A DNA stretch of 64,000 nt from Rhynochetos jubatus (Eukaryota; Chordata; Aves; Eurypygiformes; Rhynochetidae): positions 17,027,001-17,091,000 of the forward strand of contig CM050659.1 of assembly GCA_027574665.1 (NCBI GenBank), in the 5' to 3' direction. A program made the position numbers and the translations under genes. Of this stretch, positions 26,065 through 37,650 are shown piece after piece. Position 1 is the first letter of the stretch. The number at the start of each line of letters is the position of its first letter. The notes under the pieces are model-generated. The model made no database searches. It saw only the letters and a list, made by a program, of their open reading frames with translations, and had not been told where the DNA came from.

Positions 26065-27115
26065 CCTGCCAAGAGGAGCACGACACTGCACCTAAATGGC
26101 TCCCTCCCCAGCTTTCCTAGCCAGAACTCAGGGGGGGCCGTGGCCGGAAACCGCGGTCGGCAACTTCTAGGGTTAGGGTTAGGTTTAGGGTCCGGAGAAC
26201 CAGAAAGCCCACAGCTCCAGGGATAATTGGGATTGCAAAGGCCTGCCAAGAGGAGCACGACACTGCACAGACATGGCTCCTTCCCCTGCTTTCCTATCCA
26301 GAACCCAGGGGGGGCCGTGGCCGGAAACCGCGGTCGGCAACTTCTAGGGTTAGGGTTAGGGTTAGGGTCCGGAGAACCAGAAAGCCCACAGCTCCAGGGA
26401 TAATTGGGATTGCAAAGGCCTGCCAAGAGGAGCACGACACTGCACAGACATGGCTCCTTCCCCAGCTTTCCTAGACAGAACCCGGGGGGGGGCCGTGGCC
26501 GGAAACCGCGGTCGGCAACTTCTAGGGTTAGGGTTAGGGTTAGGGTCCGGAGAACCAGAAAGCCCACAGCTCCAGGGATAATTGGGATTGCAAAGGCCTG
26601 CCAAGAGGAGCACGACACTGCACAGACATGGCTCCTTCCCCTGCTTTCCTAGCCAGAACCCAGGGGGGGCCGTGGCCGGAAACCGCGGTCGGCAACTTCT
26701 AGGGTTAGGGTTAGGGTTAGGGTCCGGAGAACCAGAAAGCCCACAGCTCCAGGGATAATAGGGATTGCAAAGGCCTTCCAAGAGGAGCACGACACTGCAC
26801 AGACATGGCTCCTTCCCCAGCTTTCCTAGCCAGAACCCAGGGGGGGCCGTGGCTGGAAACCGCGGTCGGCAACTTCTAGGGTTAGGGTTAGGGTTAGGGT
26901 CCGGAGAACCAGAAAGCCCACAGCTCCAGGGATAATTGGGATTGCAAAGGCCTGCCAAGAGGAGCACGACACTGCACAGACATGGCTCCTTCCCCACCTT
27001 TCCTAGCCAGAACCCGGGGGGGGCAGGCCGTGGCCGGAAACCGCGGTCGGCAACTTCTAGGGTTAGGGTTAGGGTCCGGTAAACCAGAAAGCCCACAGCT
27101 CCAGGGATAATTGGG
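26065..27115 (+). repeat. 8-monomer higher-order repeat, copy 2 (spacing 1,415 bp)
   Basis: The series from 24,650 repeats: CACCTAAATGG at 26,091, AGGTTTAGGG near 26,181, CTATCCAG near 26,295, GGATAATAGGG near 26,755 and the long G-run CAGGCC unit near 27,015. The hexamer near 26,655 is GTGGCC where copy 1 has TTCGCC. The one near 26,845 is GTGGCT where copy 1 has ATGCCC. These point to later local conversion. Confidence 0.76.
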
Positions 27116-28299
27116 ATTGCAAAGGCCTGCCAAGAGGAGCACGACACTGCACAGACATGGCTCCTTCCCCAGCTTTCCTAGCCAGAACCCAGGGGGGGCC
27201 GTGGCCGGAAACCGCGGTCGGCAACTTCTAGGGTTAGGGTTAGGGTTAGGGTCCGGAGAACCAGAAAGCCCACAGCTCCAGGGATAATTGGGATTGCAAA
27301 GGCCTTCCAAGAGGAGCACGACACTGCACAGACATGGCTCCTTCCCCAGCTTTCCTAGCCAGAACCCAGGGGGGGCCGTGGCTGGAAACCGCGGTCGGCA
27401 ACTTCTAGGGTTAGGGTTAGGGTTAGGGTCCGGAGAACCAGAAAGCCCACAGCTCCAGGGATAATTGGGATTGCAAAGGCCTGCCAAGAGGAGCACGACA
27501 CTGCACAGACATGGCTCCTTCCCCAGCTTTCCTAGCCAGAACCCAGGGCAGGCCGTGGCCGGAAACCGCGGTCGGCAACTTCTAGGGTTAGGGTTAGGGT
27601 TAGGGTCCGGAGAACCAGAAAGCCCACAGCTCCAGGGATAATTGGGATTGCAAAGGCCTGCCAAGAGGAGCACGACACTGCACAGACATGGCTCCTTCCC
27701 CTGCTTTCCTAGCCAGAAACCAGGGGGGGCCATGCCCGGAAACCGCGGGCGGCAACTTCTAGGGTTAGGGTTAGGGTTAGGGTCCGGAGAACCAGAAAGC
27801 CCACAGCTCCAGGGATAATTGGGATTGCAAAGGCCTGCCAAGAGGAGCACGACACTGCACAGACATGGCTCCTTCCCCTGCTTTCCTAGCCAGAACCCGG
27901 GGGGGGCCGTGACCGGAAACCGCGGTCGGCAACTTCTAGGGTTAGGGTTAGGGTTAGGGTCCGGAGAACCAGAAAGCCCACAGCTCCAGGGATAATTGGG
28001 ATTGCAAAGGCCTGCAAAGAGGAGCACGACACTGCACAGACATGGCTCCTTCCCCTGCTTTCCTAGCCAGAACCCAGGGGGGGCCGTGGCTGGAAACCGC
28101 GGTCGGCAACTTCTAGGGTTAGGGTTAGGGTTAGCGTCCGGAGAACCAGAAAGCCCACAGCTCCAGGGATAATTGGGATTGCAAAGGCCTGCCAAGAGGA
28201 GCACGACACTGCACCTAAATGGCTCCCTCCCCAGCTTTCCTAGCCAGAACTCAGGGGGGGCCGTGGCCGGAAACCGCGGTCGGCAACTTCTAGGGTTAG

Positions 28300-30015
28300 G
28301 GTTAGGGTTAGGGTCCGGAGAACCAGAAAGCCCACAGCTCCAGGGATAATTGGGATTGCAAAGGCCTGCCAAGAGGAGCACGACACTGCACAGACATGGC
28401 TCCTTCCCCAGCTTTCCTAGCCAGAACCCGGGGGGGGCAGGCCGTGGCCGGAAACCGCGGTCGGCAACTTCTAGGGTTAGGGTTAGGGTCCGGAGAACCA
28501 GAAAGCCCACAGCTCCAGGGATAATTGGGATTGCAAAGGCCTGCCAAGAGGAGCACGACACTGCACAGACATGGCTCCCTCCCCAGATTTCCTAGCCAGA
28601 ACTCAGGGGGGGCCGTGGCCGGAAACCGCGGTCGGCAATTTCTAGGGTTAGGGTTAGGGTTAGGGTCCGGAGAACCAGAAAGCCCACAGCTCCAGGGATA
28701 ATTGGGATTGCAAAGGCCTGCCAAGAGGAGCACGACACTGCACAGACATGGCTCCTTCCCCTGCTTTCCTAGCCAGAACCCAGGGGGGGCCGTGGCCGGA
28801 AACCGCGGTCGGCAACTTCTAGGGTTAGGGTTAGGGTTAGGGTCCGGAGAACCAGAAAGCCCACAGCTCCAGGGATAATTGGGATTGCAAAGGCCTTCCA
28901 AGAGGAGCACGACACTGCACAGACATGGCTCCTTCCCCTGCTTTCCTAGCCAGAACCCAGGGGGGGCCGTGGCTGGAAACCGCGGTCGGCAACTTCTAGG
29001 GTTAGGGTTAGGGTTAGGGTCCGGAGAACCAGAAAGCCCACAGCTCCAGGGATAATTGGGATTGCAAAGGCCTGCCAAGAGGAGCACGACACTGCACAGA
29101 CATGGCTCCTTCCCCTGCTTTCCTAGCCAGAACCCAGGGGGGGCCGTGGCCGGAAACCGCGGTCGGCAACTTCTAGGGTTAGGGTTAGGGTTAGGGTCCG
29201 GAGAACCAGAAAGCCCACAGCTCCAGGGATAATTGGGATTGCAAAGGCCTGCCAAGAGGAGCACGACACTGCACAGACATGGCTCCTTCCCCAGCTTTCC
29301 TAGCCAGAACCCGGGGGGGGCAGGCCGTGGTCGGAAACCGCGGTCGGCAACTTCTAGGGTTAGGGTTAGGGTCCGGAGAACCAGAAAGCCCACAGCTCCA
29401 GGGATAATTGGGATTGCAAAGGCCTGCCAAGAGGAGCACGACACTGCACAGACATGGCTCCCTCCCCAGATTTCCTAGCCAGAACTCAGGGGGGGCCGTG
29501 GCCGGAAACCGCGGTCGGCAATTTCTAGGGTTAGGGTTAGGGTTAGGGTCCGGAGAACCAGAAAGCCCACAGCTCCAGGGATAATTGGGATTGCAAAGGC
29601 CTGCCAAGAGGAGCACGACACTGCACAGACATGGCTCCTTCCCCTGCTTTCCTAGCCAGAACCCAGGGGGGGCCGTGGCCGGAAACCGCGGTCGGCAACT
29701 TCTAGGGTTAGGGTTAGGGTTAGGGTCCGGAGAACCAGAAAGCCCACAGCTCCAGGGATAATTGGGATTGCAAAGGCCTTCCAAGAGGAGCACGACACTG
29801 CACAGACATGGCTCCTTCCCCTGCTTTCCTAGCCAGAACCCAGGGGGGGCCGTGGCTGGAAACCGCGGTCGGCAACTTCTAGGGTTAGGGTTAGGGTTAG
29901 GGTCCGGAGAACCAGAAAGCCCACAGCTCCAGGGATAATTGGGATTGCAAAGGCCTGCCAAGAGGAGCACGACACTGCACAGACATGGCTCCTTCCCCTG
30001 CTTTCCTAGCCAGAA
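28300..30015 (+). repeat. 5-monomer higher-order repeat, 883 bp, two copies
   Basis: Units near 28,430 (long G run ending CAGGCC with a 171-bp tract), 28,575 (CCCTCCCCAGATTTCC), 28,640 (GGCAATTTC) and 28,895 (CCTTCCAAG) recur at 29,313, 29,461, 29,520 and 29,778. The spacing is 883 bp, which is five units (885) minus a net 2 bp from the +4/-6 unit. One difference is GTGGTCGG near 29,328. The second copy is followed by related units up to about 30,440. Confidence 0.82.
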
Positions 30016-30929
30016 CCCAGGGGGGGCCATGCCCGGAAACCGCGGTCGGCAACTTCTAGGGTTAGGGTTAGGGTTAGGGTCCGGAGAACCAGAAAGCCCA
30101 CAGCTCCAGGGATAATTGGGATTGCAAAGGCCTGCCAAGAGGAGCACGACACTGCACAGACATGGCTCCTTCCCCAGCTTTCCTAGCCAGATCCGGGGGG
30201 GGCAGGCCGTGGCCGGAAACCGCGGTCGGCAACTTCTAGGGTTAGGGTTAGGGTCCGGAGAACCAGAAAGCCCACAGCTCCAGGGATAATTGGGATTGCA
30301 AAGGCCTGCCAAGAGGAGCACGACACTGCACCGAAATGGCTCCCTCCCCAGCTTTCCTAGCCAGAACTCAGGGGGGGCCGTGGCCGGAAACCGCGGTCGG
30401 CAATTTCTAGGGTTAGGGTTAGGGTTAGGGTCCGGTAAACCAGAAAGCCCACAGCTCCAGGGATAATTGGGATTGCAAAGGCCTGCCAAGAGGAGCACGA
30501 CACTGCACAGACATGGCTCCTTCCCCAGCTTTCCTAGCCAGAACCCGGGGGGGGCCGTGGCCGGAAACCGCGGTCGGCAACTTCTAGGGTTAGGGTTAGG
30601 GTTAGGGTCCGGAGAACCAGAAAGCCCACAGCTCCAGGGATAATTGGGATTGCAAAGGCCTGCCAAGAGGAGCACGACACTGCACAGACATGGCTCCTTC
30701 CCCTGCTTTCCTAGCCAGAACCCAGGGGGGGCCGTGGCCAGAAACCGCGGTCGGCAACTTCTAGGGTTAGGGTTAGGGTTAGGGTCCGGAGAACCAGAAA
30801 GCCCACAGCTCCAGGGATAATTGGGATTGCAAAGGCCTGCCAAGAGGAGCACGACACTGCACAGACATGGCTCCTTCCCCTGCTTTCCTAGCCAGAACCC
30901 AGGGGGGGCCATGCCCGGAAACCGCGGTC

Positions 30930-32865
30930 GGCAACTTCTAGGGTTAGGGTTAGGGTTAGGGTCCGGAGAACCAGAAAGCCCACAGCTCCAGGGATAATTG
31001 GGATTGCAAAGGCCTGCCAAGAGGAGCACGACACTGCACAGACATGGCTCCTTCCCCAGCTTTCCTAGCCAGAACCCAGGGGGGGCCGTGGCCGGAAACC
31101 GCGGTCGGCAACTTCTAGGGTTACGGTTAGGGTTAGGGTCCGGAGAACCAGAAAGCCCACAGCTCCAGGGATAATTGGGATTGCAAAGGCCTGCCAAGAG
31201 GAGCACGACACTGCACAGACATGGCTCCTTCCCCTGCTTTCCTAGCCAGAACCCGGGGGGGGCCGTGGCCGGAAACCGCGGTCGGCAACTTCTAGGGTTA
31301 GGGTTAGGGTTAGGGTCCGGAGAACCAGAAAGCCCACAGCTCCAGGGATAATTGGGATTGCAAAGGCCTGCCAAGAGGAGCACGACACTGCACAGACATG
31401 GCTCCTTCCCCTGCTTTCCTAGCCAGAACCCAGGGGGGGCCGTGGCCGGAAACCGTGGTCGGCAACTTCTAGGGTTAGGGTTAGGGTGCGGAGAACCAGA
31501 AAGCCCACAGCTCCAGGGATAATTGGGATTGCAAAGGCCTGCCAAGAGGAGCACGACACTGCACAGACATGGCTCCTTCCCCAGCTTTCCTAGCCAGAAC
31601 CCAGGGGGGGCCTTCGCCGGAAACCGCGATCGGCAACTTCTAGGGTTAGGGTTAGGGTTAGGGTCCGGAGAACCAGAAAGCCCACAGCTCCAGGGATAAT
31701 TGGGATTGCAAAGGCCTGCCAAGAGGAGCACGACACTGCACAGACATGGCTCCTTCCCCAGCTTTCCTAGCCAGAACCCAGGGGGGGCCTTCGCCGGAAA
31801 CCGCGGTCGGCAACTTCTAGGGTTAGGGTTAGGGTTAGGGTCCGGAGAACCAGAAAGCCCACAGCTCCAGGGATAATTGGGATTGCAAAGGCCTGCCAAG
31901 AGGAGCACGACACTGCACAGACATGGCTCCTTCCCCTGCTTTCCTAGCCAGAACCCAGGGGGGGGCCGTGGCCGGAAACCGCGGTCGGCAACTTCTAGGG
32001 TTAGGGTTAGGGTTAGGGTCCGGAGAACCAGAAAGCCCACAGCTCCAGGGATAATTGGGATTGCAAAGGCCTGCCAAGAGGAGCACGACACTGCACAGAC
32101 ATGGCTCCTTCCCCTGCTTTCCTAGCCAGAACCCGGGGGAGGCCATGCCCGGAAACCGCGGTCGGCAACTTCTAGGGTTAGGGTTAGGGTTAGGGTCCGG
32201 AGAACCAGAAAGCCCACAGCTCCAGGGATAATTGGGATTGCAAAGGCCTGCCAAGAGGAGCACGACACTGCACAGACATGGCTCCTTCCCCTGCTTTCCT
32301 AGCCAGAACCCAGGGTGGGCCATGCCCGGAAACCGCGGTCGGCAACTTCTAGGGTTAGGGTTAGGGTTAGGGTCCGGAGAACCAGAAAGCCCACAGCTCC
32401 AGGGATAATTGGGATTGCAAAGGCCTGCCAAGAGGAGCACGACACTGCACAGACATGGCTCCTTCCCCTGCTTTCCTAGCCAGAACCCGGGGAGGGCCGT
32501 GGCCGGAAACCGCGGTCGGCAACTTCTAGGGTTAGGGTTAGGGTCCGGAGAACCAGAAAGCCCACAGCTCCAGGGATAATTGGGATTGCAAAGGCCTGCC
32601 AAGAGGAGCACGACACTGCACAGACATGGCTCCTTCCCCAGCTTTCCTAGCCAGAACCCAGGGGTTGCCGTGGCCGGAAACCGCGGTCGGCAACTTCTAG
32701 GGTTAGGGTTAGGGTTAGGGTCCGGAGAACCAGAAAGCCCACAGCTCCAGGGATAATTGGGATTGCAAAGGCCTGCCAAGAGGAGCACGACACTGCACAG
32801 ACATGGCTCCTTCCCCAGCTTTCCTAGCCAGAACCCGGGAGGGTCCGTGGCCGGAAACCGCGGTC
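30930..32865 (+). repeat. 11-monomer higher-order repeat, copy 1 (1,936 bp)
   Basis: A TTACGG telomere variant at 31,121, a GGTGCGG 171-bp unit with AACCGTGGTC (near 31,455-31,490), a G run one base longer (near 31,957), GGGGGAGGCCATG (near 32,136), GGGTGGGCCATG (near 32,314), a 171-bp unit (near 32,527), CAGGGGTTGCC (near 32,658) and GGGAGGGTCCG (near 32,837) occur in this order and again 1,936 bp later. The spacing is 11 units minus two 6-bp tract losses plus one G. One unit differs: CCTTCGCC with GCGATCGG near 31,610-31,630 here, GGCAGGCC in copy 2. Confidence 0.86.
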
Positions 32866-34930
32866 GGCAACTTCTAGGGTTAGGGTTAGGGTTAGGGTCC
32901 GGAGAACCAGAAAGCCCACAGCTCCAGGGATAATTGGGATTGCAAAGGCCTGCCAAGAGGAGCACGACACTGCACAGACATGGCTCCTTCCCCAGCTTTC
33001 CTAGCCAGAACCCAGGGGGGGCCGTGGCCGGAAACCGCGGTCGGCAACTTCTAGGGTTACGGTTAGGGTTAGGGTCCGGAGAACCAGAAAGCCCACAGCT
33101 CCAGGGATAATTGGGATTGCAAAGGCCTGCCAAGAGGAGCACGACACTGCACAGACATGGCTCCTTCCCCTGCTTTCCTAGCCAGAACCCGGGGGGGGCC
33201 GTGGCCGGAAACCGCGGTCGGCAACTTCTAGGGTTAGGGTTAGGGTTAGGGTCCGGAGAACCAGAAAGCCCACAGCTCCAGGGATAATTGGGATTGCAAA
33301 GGCCTGCCAAGAGGAGCACGACACTGCACAGACATGGCTCCTTCCCCTGCTTTCCTAGCCAGAACCCAGGGGGGGCCGTGGCCGGAAACCGTGGTCGGCA
33401 ACTTCTAGGGTTAGGGTTAGGGTGCGGAGAACCAGAAAGCCCACAGCTCCAGGGATAATTGGGATTGCAAAGGCCTGCCAAGAGGAGCACGACACTGCAC
33501 AGACATGGCTCCTTCCCCAGCTTTCCTAGCCAGAACCCAGGGCAGGCCGTGGCCGGAAACCGCGGTCGGCAACTTCTAGGGTTAGGGTTAGGGTTAGGGT
33601 CCGGAGAACCAGAAAGCCCACAGCTCCAGGGATAATTGGGATTGCAAAGGCCTGCCAAGAGGAGCACGACACTGCACAGACATGGCTCCTTCCCCAGCTT
33701 TCCTAGCCAGAACCCAGGGGGGGCCTTCGCCGGAAACCGCGGTCGGCAACTTCTAGGGTTAGGGTTAGGGTTAGGGTCCGGAGAACCAGAAAGCCCACAG
33801 CTCCAGGGATAATTGGGATTGCAAAGGCCTGCCAAGAGGAGCACGACACTGCACAGACATGGCTCCTTCCCCTGCTTTCCTAGCCAGAACCCAGGGGGGG
33901 GCCGTGGCCGGAAACCGCGGTCGGCAACTTCTAGGGTTAGGGTTAGGGTTAGGGTCCGGAGAACCAGAAAGCCCACAGCTCCAGGGATAATTGGGATTGC
34001 AAAGGCCTGCCAAGAGGAGCACGACACTGCACAGACATGGCTCCTTCCCCTGCTTTCCTAGCCAGAACCCGGGGGAGGCCATGCCCGGAAACCGCGGTCG
34101 GCAACTTCTAGGGTTAGGGTTAGGGTTAGGGTCCGGAGAACCAGAAAGCCCACAGCTCCAGGGATAATTGGGATTGCAAAGGCCTGCCAAGAGGAGCACG
34201 ACACTGCACAGACATGGCTCCTTCCCCTGCTTTCCTAGCCAGAACCCAGGGTGGGCCATGCCCGGAAACCGCGGTCGGCAACTTCTAGGGTTAGGGTTAG
34301 GGTTAGGGTCCGGAGAACCAGAAAGCCCACAGCTCCAGGGATAATTGGGATTGCAAAGGCCTGCCAAGAGGAGCACGACACTGCACAGACATGGCTCCTT
34401 CCCCTGCTTTCCTAGCCAGAACCCGGGGAGGGCCGTGGCCGGAAACCGCGGTCGGCAACTTCTAGGGTTAGGGTTAGGGTCCGGAGAACCAGAAAGCCCA
34501 CAGCTCCAGGGATAATTGGGATTGCAAAGGCCTGCCAAGAGGAGCACGACACTGCACAGACATGGCTCCTTCCCCAGCTTTCCTAGCCAGAACCCAGGGG
34601 TTGCCGTGGCCGGAAACCGCGGTCGGCAACTTCTAGGGTTAGGGTTAGGGTTAGGGTCCGGAGAACCAGAAAGCCCACAGCTCCAGGGATAATTGGGATT
34701 GCAAAGGCCTGCCAAGAGGAGCACGACACTGCACAGACATGGCTCCTTCCCCAGCTTTCCTAGCCAGAACCCGGGAGGGTCCGTGGCCGGAAACCGCGGT
34801 CGGCAACTTCTAGGGTTAGGGTTAGGGTTAGGGTCCGGAGAACCAGAAAGCCCACAGCTCCAGGGATAATTGGGATTGCAAAGGCCTGCCAAGAGGAGCA
34901 CGACACTGCACAGACATGGCTCCTTCCCCA
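32866..34930 (+). repeat. 11-monomer higher-order repeat, copy 2 (1,936 bp)
   Basis: This is a direct tandem continuation of copy 1. TTACGG lies at 33,057, the GTGCGG unit near 33,420, the extra-G unit near 33,893, GGGGGAGGCCATG near 34,072 and GGGAGGGTCCG near 34,776. Matching stops near 34,950, where the hexamer is TTCGCC instead of GTGGCC. Confidence 0.86.
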
Positions 34931-35229
34931 GCTTTCCTAGCCAGAACCCAGGGGGGGCCTTCGCCGGAAACCGCGGTCGGCAACTTCTAGGGTTAGGGTT
35001 AGGGTTAGGGTCCGGAGAACCAGAAAGCCCACAGCTCCAGGGATAATTGGGATTGCAAAGGCCTGCCAAGAGGAGCACGACACTGCACAGACATGGCTCC
35101 TTCCCCTGCTTTCCTAGCCAGAACCCGGGAGGGGCCGTGGCCGGAAACCGCGGTCGGCAACTTCTAGGGTTAGGGTTAGGGTTAGGGTCCGGAGAACCAG
35201 AAAGCCCACAGCTCCAGGGATAATTGGGA

Positions 35230-36060
35230 TTGCAAAGGCCTGCCAAGAGGAGCACGACACTGCACAGACATGGCTCCTTCCCCTGCTTTCCTAGCCAGAA
35301 CCCGGGGGAGGCCATGCCCGGAAACCGCGGTCGGCAACTTCTAGGGTTAGGGTTAGGGTTAGGGTCCGGAGAACCAGAAAGCCCACAGCTCCAGGGATAA
35401 TTGGGATTGCAAAGGCCTGCCAAGAGGAGCACGACACTGCACAGACATGGCTCCTTCCCCTGATTTCCTAGCCAGAACCCGGGGGGGGCCGTGGCCGGAA
35501 ACTGCGGTCGGCAACTTCTAGGGTTAGGGTTAGGGTTAGGGTCCGGAGAACCAGAAAGCCCACAGCTCCAGGGATAATTGGGATTGCAAAGGCCTGCCAA
35601 GAGGAGCACGACACTGCACAGACATGGCTCCTTCCCCTGCTTTCCTAGCCAGAACCCGGGGAGGGCCGTGGCCGGAAACCGCGGTCGGCAACTTCTAGGG
35701 TTAGGGTTAGGGTCCGGAGAACCAGAAAGCCCACAGCTCCAGGGATAATTGGGATTGCAAAGGCCTGCCAAGAGGAGCACGACACTGCACAGACATGGCT
35801 CCTTCCCCAGCTTTCCTAGCCAGAACCCAGGGGTTGCCGTGGCCGGAAACCGCGGTCGGCAACTTCTAGGGTTAGGGTTAGGGTTAGGGTCCGGAGAACC
35901 AGAAAGCCCACAGCTCCAGGGATAATTGGGATTGCAAAGGCCTGCCAAGAGGAGCACGACACTGCACAGACATGGCTCCTTCCCCAGCTTTCCTAGCCAG
36001 AACCCGGGAGGGTCCGTGGCCGGAAACCGCGGTCGGCAACTTCTAGGGTTAGGGTTAGGG
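35230..36060 (+). repeat. Partial third copy of the 11-mer marker series
   Basis: GGGGGAGGCCATG near 35,300, a 171-bp unit with CGGGGAGGGCC near 35,655-35,700, CAGGGGTTGCC near 35,830 and GGGAGGGTCCG near 36,005 follow the same order as in the two full copies. The shift is 1,233 bp from the equivalent point near 34,776 (seven units minus 6). A rare unit with AAACTGCGG (about 35,502) replaces the GGGTGGGCCATG unit. Confidence 0.7.
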
Positions 36061-36089
36061 TTAGGGTCCGGAGAACCAGAAAGCCCACA

Positions 36090-37650
36090 GCTCCAGGGAT
36101 ATTTGGGATTGCAAAGGCCTGCCAAGAGGAACACGACACTGCACAGACATGGCTCCTTCCCCTGCTTCCCTAGCCAGAACCCAGGGGGGGCCTTGGCCGG
36201 AAACCGCGGTCGGCAACTTCTAGGGTTAGGGTTAGGGTTAGGGTCCGGAGAACCAGAAAGCCCACAGCTCCAGGGATAATTGGGATTGCAAAGGCCTGAC
36301 AAGAGGAGCACGACACTGCACAGACATGGCTCCTTCCCCTGCTTTCCTAGCCAGAACCCAGGGGGGGCCGTGGCCGGAAACCGCGGTCGGCAACTTCTAG
36401 GGTTAGGGTTAGGGTTAGGGTCCGGAGAACCAGAAAGCCCACAGCTCCAGGGATAATTGGGATTGCAAAGGCCTGCCAAGAGGAGCACGACACTGCACAG
36501 ACATGGCTCCTTCCCCTGCTTTCCTAGCCAGAACCCAGGGGGGGCCTTCGCCGGAAACCGCGGTCGGCAACTTCTAGGGTTAGGGTTAGGGTTAGGGTCC
36601 GGAGAACCAGAAAGCCCACAGCTCCAGGGATAATTGGGATTGCAAAGGCCTGCCAAGAGGAGCACGACACTGCACAGACATGGCTCCTTCCCCTGCTTCC
36701 CTAGCCAGAACCCGGGGGGGGCCTTGGCCGGAAACCGCGGTCGGCAACTTCTAGGGTTAGGGTTAGGGTTAGGGTCCGGAGAACCAGAAAGCCCACAGCT
36801 CCAGGGATAATTGGGATTGCAAAGGCCTGCCAAGAGGAGCACGACACTGCACAGACATGGCTCCTTCCCCTGCTTTCCTAGCCAGAACCCAGGGGGGGCC
36901 GTGCCCGGAAACCGCGGTCGGCAACTTCTAGGGTTAGGGTTAGGGTTAGGGTCCGGAGAACCAGAAAGCCCACAGCTCCAGGGATAATTGGGATTGCAAA
37001 GGCCTGCCAAGAGGAGCACGACACTGCACAGACATGGCTCCTTCCCCTGCTTTCCTAGCCAGAACCCAGGGGGGGCCTTCGCCGGAAACCGCGGTCGGCA
37101 ACTTCTAGGGTTAGGGTTAGGGTTAGGGTCCGGAGAACCAGAAAGCCCACAGCTCCAGGGATATTTGGGATTGCAAAGGCCTGCCAAGAGGAGCACGACA
37201 CTGCACAGACATGGCTCCTTCCCCTGCTTCCCTAGCCAGAACCCAGGGGGGGCCTTGGCCGGAAACCGCGGTCGGCAACTTCTAGGGTTAGGGTTAGGGT
37301 TAGGGTCCGGAGAACCAGAAAGCCCACAGCTCCAGGGATAATTGGGATTGCAAAGGCCTGCCAAGAGGAGCACGACACTGCACAGACATGGCTCCTTCCC
37401 CTGCTTTCCTAGCCAGAACCCAGGGGGGGCCGTGCCCGGAAACCGCGGTCGGCAACTTCTAGGGTTAGGGTTAGGGTTAGGGTCCGGAGAACCAGAAAGC
37501 CCACAGCTCCAGGGATAATTGGGATTGCAAAGGCCTGCCAAGAGGAGCACGACACTGCACAGACATGGCTCCTTCCCCTGCTTTCCTAGCCAGAACCCAG
37601 GGGGGGCCTTCGCCGGAAACCGCGGTCGGCAACTTCTAGGGTTAGGGTTA
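36090..37650 (+). repeat. 3-monomer higher-order repeat, 531 bp
   Basis: The hexamer allele cycles through TTGGCC, then a gtg-type allele, then TTCGCC. TTGGCC occurs near 36,190, 36,722 and 37,253; GTGCCC near 36,901 and 37,432; TTCGCC near 36,546, 37,077 and 37,608. The spacing is 531 bp, exactly three units. The TTGGCC units also carry GCTTCCCTAG. A GATATTTGGG variant precedes two of them (36,099 and 37,161), giving a 1,062-bp six-unit relation as well. Confidence 0.82.
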
